NCBI GenBank assembly: GCA_017428325.1
Contig: JAFRRA010000001.1
Coordinates: forward strand, 1 to 64,000
DNA length: 64,000 nucleotides
Direction of reading: 5' to 3'
Source: Bacteroidales bacterium
Lineage (GTDB): Bacteria > Bacteroidota > Bacteroidia > Bacteroidales > UBA932
Shown here piece after piece: positions 17,999-26,090 of the stretch. The notes beneath the pieces were generated by a model, which made no database searches, was not told where the DNA came from, and saw only the letters and a program-made list of their open reading frames with translations. A program made the position numbers and the translations under genes. Every line of letters begins with the position of its first letter. The stretch's first letter is position 1.

Positions 17999-18466
17999 AT
18001 GAAAAGATTCTTGAGAACAACCGGAATGTGCCTTGCGGCAATATTGGGCGCCTTTGTGCTGCTGAGCATGGATAAAGTCTGCGAAAGGTGCAAAGGCACC
18101 GGAATGGACCGCAATGAATGCTACTCCTGCAAAGGCCTGGGCTACACGCAGTGCCTTACCTGCAACGGCAACAAGATGATCAGATGCACCTTCTGCGGAG
18201 GCGGCCGCACCATTGTCTGCCCTCACTGCCACGGTATAAACCCTAACTGCGTCAAGTGCGGCGGAAAGGGCTACTTTGACTGTGAAAGATGCAAGGCAAC
18301 CGGCCAGATCACCTGCACTGTCTGCAACGGTGAAGGCCATAACCGCTGCATGACCTGCGACAAGAAAGGCTACATAGAATTTCGCTGCCCGGACTGCAAC
18401 GGCACAGGCCAGCTCCCGGACGACGAAACCGACACGTACTCCTCTCCCAATTCTTTGATTTTCTGA
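17999..18466 (+). CDS. Cysteine-rich DnaJ zinc-finger-like exported protein
   Basis: A 155-residue protein with an N-terminal hydrophobic segment (about 8-24, signal or anchor) and then many CxxCxGxG-type repeats (CERCKGTG, CYSCKGLG, CTFCGGG, CVKCGGKG, CTVCNGEG, CPDCNGTG), as in the zinc-binding domain of DnaJ. There is no J domain. It may bind zinc or act as an extracytoplasmic holdase (inference). The last 97 bases overlap the convergent antitoxin-like gene, and the final residues (after GQLPDD) lack the repeat character, so the original 3' end may have been replaced at an insertion junction. Confidence 0.7.
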   Translation: MKRFLRTTGMCLAAILGAFVLLSMDKVCERCKGTGMDRNECYSCKGLGYTQCLTCNGNKMIRCTFCGGGRTIVCPHCHGINPNCVKCGGKGYFDCERCKATGQITCTVCNGEGHNRCMTCDKKGYIEFRCPDCNGTGQLPDDETDTYSSPNSLIF

Positions 18467-19182
18467 AGAATCAGTTTCTCCCTTTCTTTAGAAGGAGTCT
18501 TGAAGCCATTAATATAGTTTCTTAGCATGGTTGCATTCAGCCCTGCTTTTTTTGCAAACTCAGCAACATTGATTTCCTTGTGCTCCAGAAAGAATCTCTG
18601 TATTGCAGAAGGAATGGCATCGCTATACCAAAAACTCTCAAAACTGATATCCACATCCAAATCAGGCCAATGAATTCCTTCCATACCAAACCGGTACTTC
18701 ATCCGATCATCTTTGGATGCATTCCGAAGCTCAGGATACCATAGAAGCGACTGACGATAAACATTTCCCTTCTCGTCTGAACCGCAAAGCCACTCTTCTT
18801 CAAACCAAATCTTTTTTATTGCCACTCCATTCGGCTCGGCGACAATCTTGGATGAGTCATCAGATATATTGTAACTCTTGGCAACAGAAAAAGAAGAATT
18901 GACCAAATCAAGGTCAAGAATAATCTCAAGGAGAGCTATCGTTTCAAGAGTCATATTTGCCTGGCCCTTAAGAAGCTTTGATACATATTGAGGAGAACAA
19001 TTAAGATTCTTGGCAAGTGTCCTCTGCGTCATTTTCAGTTCGTCCAGCCTATGCAAGACCTTTAATGCTATGGCACGAGAATATCTCAGCCAAAACTTGT
19101 TGGTTCTCCTCCAGTCCGATCTTTTTCGCCAATCAGTATGGATCTCGTGCGCTTCAAGTATTTGTAACTGTTTGTCTGTCAT
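18370..19182 (-). CDS. Antitoxin-like regulator: XRE HTH + DUF2442-like + second HTH
   Basis: A 270-residue DNA-binding protein downstream of a HigB-like gene, with 29 bases of overlap. Visible parts: an XRE-type HTH (about 51-80, MTQRTLAKNLNCSPQYVSKL), a DUF2442-like domain (about 115-187, ending GIHWPDLDVDIS), and a second HTH-like region (about 204-245, NVAEFAKKAGLNATMLRNYI). It probably represses its own promoter and neutralises the upstream product, as HigA does. The last 18 or so residues are antisense to the convergent cysteine-rich gene, so the natural C-terminus may be near EEYVSVS. Confidence 0.68.
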   Translation of the reverse strand: MTDKQLQILEAHEIHTDWRKRSDWRRTNKFWLRYSRAIALKVLHRLDELKMTQRTLAKNLNCSPQYVSKLLKGQANMTLETIALLEIILDLDLVNSSFSVAKSYNISDDSSKIVAEPNGVAIKKIWFEEEWLCGSDEKGNVYRQSLLWYPELRNASKDDRMKYRFGMEGIHWPDLDVDISFESFWYSDAIPSAIQRFFLEHKEINVAEFAKKAGLNATMLRNYINGFKTPSKEREKLILQKIKELGEEYVSVSSSGSWPVPLQSGQRNSM

Positions 19183-19723
19183 CGTCGTTATTGTTATCTA
19201 AAAAACCTTCATAGTCCACTATTCCTAAGGATAATAAATGTTCTCTGACTTTATTGAGTTTAGCTAATTCTATCAAAGTATGCTCACGGTCCTGCATCAT
19301 CGCTGTTAATTTAATTGCCCCTCCTGTAATAATATAGCGATTAGGTTGTAGTTTTATAGCATATAGCCTTAACCATGACGCATGTTTCTCGTTATGACCC
19401 TTAACTTTTTCCCGTCCTAGCAATGCCTCATTTATTCTAAAATTTTCTAAAGGCCTAAATATTTCATCTAGACTGACATCTGGGTTAATATCCAGCATTA
19501 GGCATTCTAATGTCGCCGCATCATCTATTGTATCAAAAATCGCCTCGTCCAAATCAGTAATGTGAAAATAGGAAGACAAATCATTGATATTTCGCGTAAA
19601 AAAGTCTTTCAGCCATTTCACATCTGTCCATTGAGAAAAGGTAAGATCGAACGCATTATAATCATCTCCTTCATACTGTGCCGCCCAAAGACGACCATCT
19701 TCAATCAATTTCTCAAATTTCAT
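19154..19723 (-). CDS. Putative HigB/RelE-like toxin
   Basis: A 189-residue AT-rich gene that begins the toxin-antitoxin pair. Residues 115-160 (SWLRLYAIKL..RYIITGGAIKLT) resemble the HigB/RelE strand pattern in which a basic-hydrophobic strand is followed by a GG.IK.T motif. The first 110 residues are an extension not found in small HigB toxins. Family proteins of this form occur in Bacteroidota next to HTH genes, but biochemical activity is not established. A promoter with an overlapping inverted repeat lies just upstream (19739-19783). It may cleave ribosome-bound mRNA (inference). Confidence 0.6.
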   Translation of the reverse strand: MKFEKLIEDGRLWAAQYEGDDYNAFDLTFSQWTDVKWLKDFFTRNINDLSSYFHITDLDEAIFDTIDDAATLECLMLDINPDVSLDEIFRPLENFRINEALLGREKVKGHNEKHASWLRLYAIKLQPNRYIITGGAIKLTAMMQDREHTLIELAKLNKVREHLLSLGIVDYEGFLDNNNDDDRQTVTNT

Positions 19724-19738
19724 TTTCTATATCATTTG

Positions 19739-19769
19739 CAAATTTAACAATAATAGCCCAAATATCAAC
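19739..19769 (-). promoter_or_regulatory. Promoter of the toxin-antitoxin pair
   Basis: Minus strand GTTG (19766-19769), 19-base spacer, TAAATTTG (19739-19746), ending 16 bases before the toxin start. The -33 box lies inside an inverted repeat. Confidence 0.6.
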
Positions 19770-19783
19770 CTATATGTTGATAT
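19762..19783. promoter_or_regulatory. Candidate autoregulatory operator of the toxin-antitoxin pair
   Basis: ATATCAAC (19762-19769), six bases, GTTGATAT (19776-19783): a perfect 8-base inverted repeat covering the -33 box. Position and symmetry fit repression by the dimeric HTH antitoxin. Confidence 0.5.
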
Positions 19784-19831
19784 GTTTGCAGCGCAACAAA
19801 GAAAAGAAATTGCAAAAAGAGAATCCGAAAC

Positions 19832-19863
19832 TTAAACGGTTATAAACGTTTATAATCGTTTAA
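19832..19863. repeat. 32-base near-perfect palindrome left of the CRISPR array
   Basis: Every base pairs across the centre except one pair (19839/19856). The core TTATAAACGTTTATAA (19840-19855) is a perfect palindrome, flanked by TTAAACG and CGTTTAA. A related palindrome sharing 15 identical bases lies right of the tracrRNA at 26245-26270. Function unknown: regulator site, recombination site or terminator-like structure. Confidence 0.6.
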
Positions 19864-19939
19864 ATATTTTTGAAACGGCTTAAAGTGGGGTTAGATAGCA
19901 AAATAATGCCCAGACAACAATACAGTTTCTCTTTGCCAT

Positions 19940-21086
19940 ATTGTTATCAATCTTGGTTCTACATCAAACCACAACTTAACTGCTCGTGTTCTTTGTTAAT
20001 CTTTGTTGTAATCTATCTTGATTCTACATCAAACCACAACCATCGTGGATGCCAGGCGTATTGAGGCGGTGTTGTAATCTATCTTGATTCTACATCAAAC
20101 CACAACTGAATTTTTTAAGAAAAGAGCATAACAAAGTTGTAATCTATCTTGATTCTACATCAAACCACAACTATTTTACTAACTCAAAATTTTTATCATT
20201 GTTGTAATCTATCTTGATTCTACATCAAACCACAACTATTTTACTAACTCAAAATTTTTATCATTGTTGTAATCTATCTTGATTCTACATCAAACCACAA
20301 CCGCCTGGATGGACAGCGAGAACGCCAGGAAGTTGTAATCTATCTTGATTCTACATCAAACCACAACTAATAGTACCATAAAGCCTAACAGACAAATGTT
20401 GTAATCTATCTTGATTCTACATCAAACCACAACCTGACAGGTGGTATTCAATGTCGTTTAAAGTTGTAATCTATCTTGATTCTACATCAAACCACAACCT
20501 TTTCGGAGTCTGTGAGCAAAGAGACAAGTTGTAATCTATCTTGATTCTACATCAAACCACAACGTGTTGATTATGCGGAATATCTTGCTTGGGTTGTAAT
20601 CTATCTTGATTCTACATCAAACCACAACGTATTGCCAGATACGATAGTGTTTCCGTAAGTTGTAATCTATCTTGATTCTACATCAAACCACAACAAATTT
20701 GTTTGGATTAGTAGGTAAACGATGTTGTAATCTATCTTGATTCTACATCAAACCACAACTGCAACTCTTGGTAGTCCCACCGGGAATCGTTGTAATCTAT
20801 CTTGATTCTACATCAAACCACAACACGCTTAAGGTACTGAAATACGCGACATGGTTGTAATCTATCTTGATTCTACATCAAACCACAACGCTTTGCTGGT
20901 TTCCTGGATGCCCGCCGGAGTTGTAATCTATCTTGATTCTACATCAAACCACAACCGTTATTATAGATACAATAGCTAAAGAAGTGTTGTAATCTATCTT
21001 GATTCTACATCAAACCACAACGCACGAGACGGAAACACGTCAGATTCCAAGTTGTAATCTATCTTGATTCTACATCAAACCACAAC
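19940..21086 (-). CRISPR. Type II-C CRISPR array, 18 repeats and 17 spacers
   Basis: Repeats are 36 bases. On the plus strand they begin GTTGTAATCTATC and end CAAACCACAAC; spacers are 29 or 30 bases. Repeats start at 19940, 20005, 20071, 20136, 20201, 20266, 20332, 20398, 20463, 20528, 20593, 20659, 20724, 20789, 20854, 20920, 20986 and 21051. The first (19940-19975) has four changes; the others look identical. Pairing with the tracrRNA anti-repeat requires minus-strand transcription (crRNA repeat 5'-GTTGTGGTTTGATG), so the leader end is on the right next to cas2 and the degenerate repeat is the old end. Spacers 20172-20200 and 20237-20265 are identical. Confidence 0.98.
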
Positions 21087-21201
21087 CTAGGTTGTTTTTT
21101 CTGCTGAAATACCGCTATTTAGAAACGTGCTCTCAAAGCAAAAAACATCTTTAAGGGCCTATGAAGTGATGTATGATGTCAGAAATTTCATTCAAAAATA
21201 A
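21087..21201 (-). promoter_or_regulatory. Candidate CRISPR leader between cas2 and the array
   Basis: An AT-rich stretch of 115 bases without ORF, abutting the leader-end repeat and the cas2 stop. A minus-strand -7-like TATTTTTG lies at 21193-21200, without a clear -33 box. Position fits a leader where new spacers are added; crRNA transcription may start here, within repeats as in some II-C systems, or continue from cas2. Confidence 0.5.
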
Positions 21202-21540
21202 CTAAAATAACTCTAACTGTTGAGACTCGGCGTTCTTCAGTCCCTCTATCTTTCCCCAGTAGTTTTGCATATCCCCATATTGTTTGTCCGTTACACTCAG
21301 CAAACTTATATTCCCACTTGGCGGAAGAATTCCTTTAACCCTTTTTGTGTGAACCTGTAAGCTTTCATAAGAAGCGCAATTTCTGACATACACTGAAAAC
21401 TGCATCATCGAAAAGCCGTCACGCATAAGCAATGTGCGGAACTTGGCTGCATTACGGCGTTCGGTTTTCGTGTTTGTCGGCAAATCAAAGAAGACAAACA
21501 ACCACATTATTCTATATTCGTTCAAGCGAATCTCGCTCAT
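21202..21540 (-). CDS. cas2: CRISPR-associated endoribonuclease-fold Cas2 (type II-C)
   Basis: Structural partner of Cas1 in spacer integration. The frame is open to 21582, but the start MSEIRLNEYRIMW at 21540 gives an ATGA overlap with the cas1 stop and a normal 112-residue protein. The ferredoxin-like strand MWLFVFFDLPT contains the conserved aspartate; FSVYVRN follows as in type II Cas2. The C-terminus ends in QQLELF, typical of II-C proteins. It is the last cas gene before the array. Confidence 0.93.
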   Translation of the reverse strand: MSEIRLNEYRIMWLFVFFDLPTNTKTERRNAAKFRTLLMRDGFSMMQFSVYVRNCASYESLQVHTKRVKGILPPSGNISLLSVTDKQYGDMQNYWGKIEGLKNAESQQLELF

Positions 21541-22421
21541 ATTGACGGGTATGCAATAGACTTTACTTCTCCCGAAAAACACTTGGCAAGAGAAGCCGTA
21601 GTCATAGACAAGGCCACATCCAACGGACGTTTCATTTTAGGGAAAGAGGTATCGCAGAACAAAACTTTTACCAAATCGCTTTTTACCCTAGTGTTCAATT
21701 CACACTCCCCTAACGTCAAAATGTTATATACACATTCATCTACAAAAGGACGGTATGGCTCCATAATATCATCGGCCAAAGGAAAAGCATTATAGCGGTT
21801 CCTGTGAAAAATGCCGAATGCCGGAGAAAGTCCAGAACCCATCAAAGCCCTTGCTACAGCTGCACGCAAGATCGCATAACCATAATTCAAGACAGCATTA
21901 GGATCACCACCCTCCCTATTTCGGATGAAATCCTCCCCAAACAATTGTTTCCAGTAAATCCGGGCCGCTGCACCTTCCTTATTATCTGAATCTCCGCTCT
22001 TCACATTTCTATAGTAAGGGGCTAGCAGATTACCATCTTTCCCCAACTTATTAAGCAATTTCGACTGATTCTTAATCTTTGCTTCTATTATCTGCTTCCA
22101 TAGGTTCTTCTTTAGCGGAAGGCTTGCTTCAATCTGAGCGCGGTAAACCTCAGCTTGAACAGTATTGGCCTCAAGCGGTTGAAGCATACAATGAGGCATC
22201 TGGTTATTGCCACAAATAATTAACGAAGTATTATTGTCAACCAATGCATTCATCAATGGAATGGTCAGAGATATTTGGTTGTTGACAATTATCACATAGC
22301 CAAGATCCTCAATTGGAACTGAACGATTGGACGTATCAGTATCCCTATACTCCACAATTAGCTGGTTGTTCTTCAGCGACAGTTTTGCCGGATTAGAGAA
22401 GTAAACCGCTTTCTTCAACAT
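21537..22421 (-). CDS. cas1: CRISPR-associated integrase Cas1 (type II-C)
   Basis: Metal-dependent integrase that inserts new spacers. The 294-residue protein has the N-terminal beta domain and a helical catalytic domain with the metal ligands E149 (NKEGAAARIYW), H206 (GIFHRNRYNAF) and E221 (DDIMEPYRP). It starts 4 bases after the cas9 stop and overlaps cas2 by 4 bases, so cas9-cas1-cas2 is one transcript. No csn2 or cas4 is present, which defines subtype II-C. Confidence 0.95.
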   Translation of the reverse strand: MLKKAVYFSNPAKLSLKNNQLIVEYRDTDTSNRSVPIEDLGYVIIVNNQISLTIPLMNALVDNNTSLIICGNNQMPHCMLQPLEANTVQAEVYRAQIEASLPLKKNLWKQIIEAKIKNQSKLLNKLGKDGNLLAPYYRNVKSGDSDNKEGAAARIYWKQLFGEDFIRNREGGDPNAVLNYGYAILRAAVARALMGSGLSPAFGIFHRNRYNAFPLADDIMEPYRPFVDECVYNILTLGECELNTRVKSDLVKVLFCDTSFPKMKRPLDVALSMTTASLAKCFSGEVKSIAYPSI

Positions 22422-22425
22422 AATA

Positions 22426-25400
22426 CTATCTTCTTATGAAACGAATCTTTCCAGAAGGAGAAAGAGTAAAATCGAAGCCTTCAACCAATGCATTTAACTG
22501 TGTGTGATAATTCATGATAGCCGCTCGTATATCTTCTCCTCTAATAAACGCACCATTAATTGTTTTTACCTCCTTCGCTGGTCGGGATTCTTGATTGTAC
22601 CAAAGATTCACCCTTCCATAATCACGGTTAGACAGACTTAAAACAGACAGTCCAACAACCTTATACAATCTTCTGGTCAATTCCTCCTGGTTTGCTTCAT
22701 AGATTTCTTCAGGAGTTTTCTCGTAAAGAAGAACCATTGTTCCAATCTTTAGAATATGTTTAAGACGGTATCCATTGCTGTCTTCATTCGGAATCATATT
22801 GAAAGAAACACCTTCATTGACAGCACCGACAGCGTTAAGATTATTCACCAGTTTAAAAGATCGTTTTGTCTTGCCTTTTGAATCAGTTCCCTCATAGATA
22901 CCCATACAATAGTTTCTGTCATTGGCAACATTCAATTGCTGCTTGTAGTCAAACCGTGACTTGTCTCTCAGATCTTTAAGATGAATTGGATTAGTAACCG
23001 AAGGAGTAAAGATTCTAACCTTTTTGATTTGAACTCCCTTTTCCTCATTCATCCAGACAGGGCCAGCCATTGCGTCTTTGAAGCCTTTCTCCTCTATCGC
23101 CTGCTCAACTTTTTGGCGGACAACATCATCAACAATCTTTGAAACATCGGTTTTCTCCAGAGATGAAAGAGGCTTTCGTACAACATATTTGATTTCATCA
23201 CCTCTCTGTATGGCTCCGTAGAAGGTCTCAAGATGAAGAGCGCAACGGGCAGTATCACCCTTTGTCATCAATGGCTTACCGTCCGGACCTTTCTGTATTT
23301 CGCCGCGCTTTCTCGACAATTTATAAGTACGCTTCTTGAGATTATCAGGTGTATAATGAGATACTAGAACCTCCTTGTTTATATTTTGAACATCTTCAGT
23401 AAAGGTGGTCCATGGTTTAGGCATAGTAGGACGATTCTTTCCGAACCATCTGAACTCTTCGTCGGCTTTGTAATAGTGAGCCATCTCGGAGTATTCCTTA
23501 GGACCGATGCAGGCTATTACGATTGCATCTACCGTATGATTGAGGAAAGTGCTACGGTCTTTCTTTTCGTCCTCCTGGAGGCCCCACATCTTGCGGAACT
23601 GTGATGTGGTCAAACCCTTGACTGTGTATATGTGAGTGAAGATGGTCTTCAAATAAGGACGTGCATACTTAGATATAATGCTGTTGTCAACATCCTGATT
23701 CTTTCTATAGTCGGAAGGAACCTCCTTCATAAGGAATTTGCCGTACTTGTCAGAAAGATAATTCCTTTCATATTCCAGAAGCCTGCGCTTTTGAATAATA
23801 GCGTCTCGCACCTCTTTGGTTGCAGCACTGCCACCCTTCAGTTTTTCTATCTGTTTCTTAAGCTCCTCAATCCTTTCTTTTACTGGTTCAAGCCGGATAA
23901 GAATTTCCTGATGATTTGACAATTGAGAAGGAATCTTGTTTTTCTTTACATCTCTGTTAAACTTGTTGTTACAAAGTGTTTTGTTTTCCAAAGCGTCTTC
24001 TCCGCCCAAGCTTCGTGGAATAGTATGCTCAATGTCGTATTGCGGATTAGAGCCAAGGAACTGAGAAAGAGCTATTCTCTCTCCTGTGTAAAGACATATA
24101 TGCCCTTGCTCTTCCCAGAAACGATACTTTTCAATATCCGTCTGTGTCGGTTGCGCATCAATGCCATGTTCACGGAAATGTTTAATAATCTCTTCTCTGA
24201 ACTCGTTGTTCTTCTTCTCCCTATCTCGCTGATATCTTTCAAGAGCTTTGCGCCTGTTGGCATCATTAAGAGAGCGGCTGTATTCAATGTGGATTTTAGT
24301 GTCTTTGTCTATCTCGCCATTCTTTATCAAATCGTTCACAAGAGCCCTTAATCTAAACAGAGCCCTCATAGCCATAGGATTCTTGAAAGAGTTCGTTCTC
24401 GGAGAGCCTAGGAAACCTGTGTTAGATTTAGCATAAACATCAATCATAGAAGGATGATAGAGCCTCTCATAATGAGCAGCGCCCAAATCAAAGTTGTCCA
24501 TCAGGAATTCTTTGATCCTCTGCTCTGTTGTTTCTTTTGTAGGCGAAGGATTATCAACGATAACACCTATCTCTCGTTCTATGATTTTACGATTTTCGGG
24601 GTTGGAAATAATTTCTTTAGGAACAATGCTAGAGATATTGGCCAAAAAGACTGCGTGAGAATATTTGAATCCCCTACGCAAGAAAGCAAGTATCTTGTTG
24701 ATTGCATTTAAGCTGAGAGAGGCATAATCATTGCCGACAGGGATCTTGCTGAATTTCAGGGCATCCTCTTCAGATAACTGCAGTTTTTCCTTAGCCCAGG
24801 CTCTAAGTTTTTCATCATCGCTGAAGAAAAACATAGCATGCCAGATATCATTTACAATCTGCTCTTTAGTCTTGCCTTTCGTGTCTAAATACTTGGAAGT
24901 GATACCCTCTTCCCAGTTGTCTCCAAAGATTTCTTTAAGACCGGCAATGACAGGACAACCTGATACAGATGTAAACATCTTGTAGTTAAAACGATACGGC
25001 TTTTCATCTTGATCTTTGTAAAAAGCATACTGCCCTCTCGCAGCCAAGGCTTTGGCTATATCTTCAAACTGGAACTGCTTCTTGCTTTTACGGAAGAAGA
25101 GAGGAAGAATTTTAATTATTTCCTCAGCATTCAACGGACGCATATCTTCATCGTATGGAGTCTTAACCTTGATGTTATTGATGAAAGACCACATACGGAA
25201 TTCTTCAAAACGAGGATGAGAAACGGGGCATCTTGTTTTCCTTGTTTCAAACTTACAATGACCGACGGAACCCTTTTGGGATTTTAGGGGACGCTGGAAA
25301 AAGACAGCCCGTTCTAGACGCTTTTTCACATCACCTGAAATATTCTGGATACGGCATACCTCTTCAAATTCATCCCTATAATTCTGTCTTGAGGTATAAT

Positions 25401-26022
25401 GAGTACGGATCCTTTCCTTTCCATATATACTATAGAAATACTCCCCAAGATACTTGCATCCACTATCCTCAATTGCCTTGTTCAAAGAAGAGATGTCTTG
25501 TTTAACCTTTCCGTCAGATTCTTTTGTGTTTTCCTTTCTATTGCTCAGAAAACCTCTTCGCTGAGAAAGATGATACATAACACGACCTATTATGTATCTG
25601 TTCTCTTTCCTCGACAAATCAAGTTTTTGAGTCAATGCCAGATGTCTGTAATAATAAGGATTTTTCTGCTCGTCATCATTGGTTCGCTGCCAAAGCATAA
25701 ACTCATCGACTTTCGGGTAAATGTCTTTATACCGCCAATCGGACAATTGTTCCGATGACAAATAAGGGCACCAACCCAAATCTACCAGTACTTTGAGAGT
25801 CTCTATCTTCCTCAATTTTCTTCGGAAGATTCTCCTTCTTGCTGAACGATATCCAGTGCGTTCGGCAGCCTTAGAGGACTCATTCCCCTTTTCAATTTTA
25901 ACACCTTCCTGAAAAATAGATACTCCTTTATCAAACAGTTTATAGGATCCATCTTGTTGAGTATCAACTATAGCCCAACCAATACTGTTGGTTCCTAAAT
26001 CAAGGCCAAGAATTCTAGACAT
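22426..26022 (-). CDS. cas9: Cas9 RNA-guided DNA endonuclease (type II-C, 1198 residues)
   Basis: Cuts DNA matching the crRNA guide, using tracrRNA. RuvC-I is at the N-terminus (ILGLDLGTNS, D8), followed by the arginine-rich bridge helix (about 54-72, RTGYRSARRRIFRRKLRK), a REC lobe, RuvC-II (IHIEYSRS, E580), HNH (YDIEHTIPRSLGGED, H666), RuvC-III (NHTVDAIVIA, H829 and D832) and a C-terminal wedge/PAM-interacting region. All catalytic residues are present, so an active nuclease is expected. At 1198 residues it is larger than Neisseria Cas9 (1082) but smaller than the roughly 1400-residue Cas9s common in Bacteroides. The PAM cannot be inferred from this window. Promoter at 26043-26074. Confidence 0.97.
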   Translation of the reverse strand: MSRILGLDLGTNSIGWAIVDTQQDGSYKLFDKGVSIFQEGVKIEKGNESSKAAERTGYRSARRRIFRRKLRKIETLKVLVDLGWCPYLSSEQLSDWRYKDIYPKVDEFMLWQRTNDDEQKNPYYYRHLALTQKLDLSRKENRYIIGRVMYHLSQRRGFLSNRKENTKESDGKVKQDISSLNKAIEDSGCKYLGEYFYSIYGKERIRTHYTSRQNYRDEFEEVCRIQNISGDVKKRLERAVFFQRPLKSQKGSVGHCKFETRKTRCPVSHPRFEEFRMWSFINNIKVKTPYDEDMRPLNAEEIIKILPLFFRKSKKQFQFEDIAKALAARGQYAFYKDQDEKPYRFNYKMFTSVSGCPVIAGLKEIFGDNWEEGITSKYLDTKGKTKEQIVNDIWHAMFFFSDDEKLRAWAKEKLQLSEEDALKFSKIPVGNDYASLSLNAINKILAFLRRGFKYSHAVFLANISSIVPKEIISNPENRKIIEREIGVIVDNPSPTKETTEQRIKEFLMDNFDLGAAHYERLYHPSMIDVYAKSNTGFLGSPRTNSFKNPMAMRALFRLRALVNDLIKNGEIDKDTKIHIEYSRSLNDANRRKALERYQRDREKKNNEFREEIIKHFREHGIDAQPTQTDIEKYRFWEEQGHICLYTGERIALSQFLGSNPQYDIEHTIPRSLGGEDALENKTLCNNKFNRDVKKNKIPSQLSNHQEILIRLEPVKERIEELKKQIEKLKGGSAATKEVRDAIIQKRRLLEYERNYLSDKYGKFLMKEVPSDYRKNQDVDNSIISKYARPYLKTIFTHIYTVKGLTTSQFRKMWGLQEDEKKDRSTFLNHTVDAIVIACIGPKEYSEMAHYYKADEEFRWFGKNRPTMPKPWTTFTEDVQNINKEVLVSHYTPDNLKKRTYKLSRKRGEIQKGPDGKPLMTKGDTARCALHLETFYGAIQRGDEIKYVVRKPLSSLEKTDVSKIVDDVVRQKVEQAIEEKGFKDAMAGPVWMNEEKGVQIKKVRIFTPSVTNPIHLKDLRDKSRFDYKQQLNVANDRNYCMGIYEGTDSKGKTKRSFKLVNNLNAVGAVNEGVSFNMIPNEDSNGYRLKHILKIGTMVLLYEKTPEEIYEANQEELTRRLYKVVGLSVLSLSNRDYGRVNLWYNQESRPAKEVKTINGAFIRGEDIRAAIMNYHTQLNALVEGFDFTLSPSGKIRFIRR

Positions 26023-26042
26023 AATCTATAAATATTTGTCTA

Positions 26043-26074
26043 TAAAATTACCATTAATTTGCTTTATTAACAAA
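26043..26074 (-). promoter_or_regulatory. cas9-cas1-cas2 promoter
   Basis: Minus-strand TTTG (26071-26074), 20-base spacer, TAATTTTA (26043-26050), giving a leader of roughly 15 bases before the cas9 ATG. It overlaps the divergent tracrRNA promoter, so the two RNA polymerase sites probably compete. Confidence 0.55.
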
Positions 26075-26088
26075 GTTTGCTACCTTTG
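26058..26088 (+). promoter_or_regulatory. tracrRNA promoter
   Basis: TTTG (26058-26061), 19-base spacer, TACCTTTG (26081-26088): a full match to the Bacteroidota TTTG-N19-TAnnTTTG consensus. The predicted start falls at the beginning of the anti-repeat. Confidence 0.75.
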
Positions 26089-26090
26089 CA

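Noticed and set aside
20302..20331. Spacer as a possible self-targeting spacer
   Set aside because: No match to this window was noticed by eye, but the whole genome and phage databases cannot be searched here.
21087..22421. csn2 or cas4 (subtype II-A or II-B)
   Set aside because: There is no room for another gene between cas1, cas2 and the array; the locus has only cas9-cas1-cas2.
23386..25758. Several plus-strand frames inside cas9
   Set aside because: All are antisense to a cas9 with intact motifs throughout.
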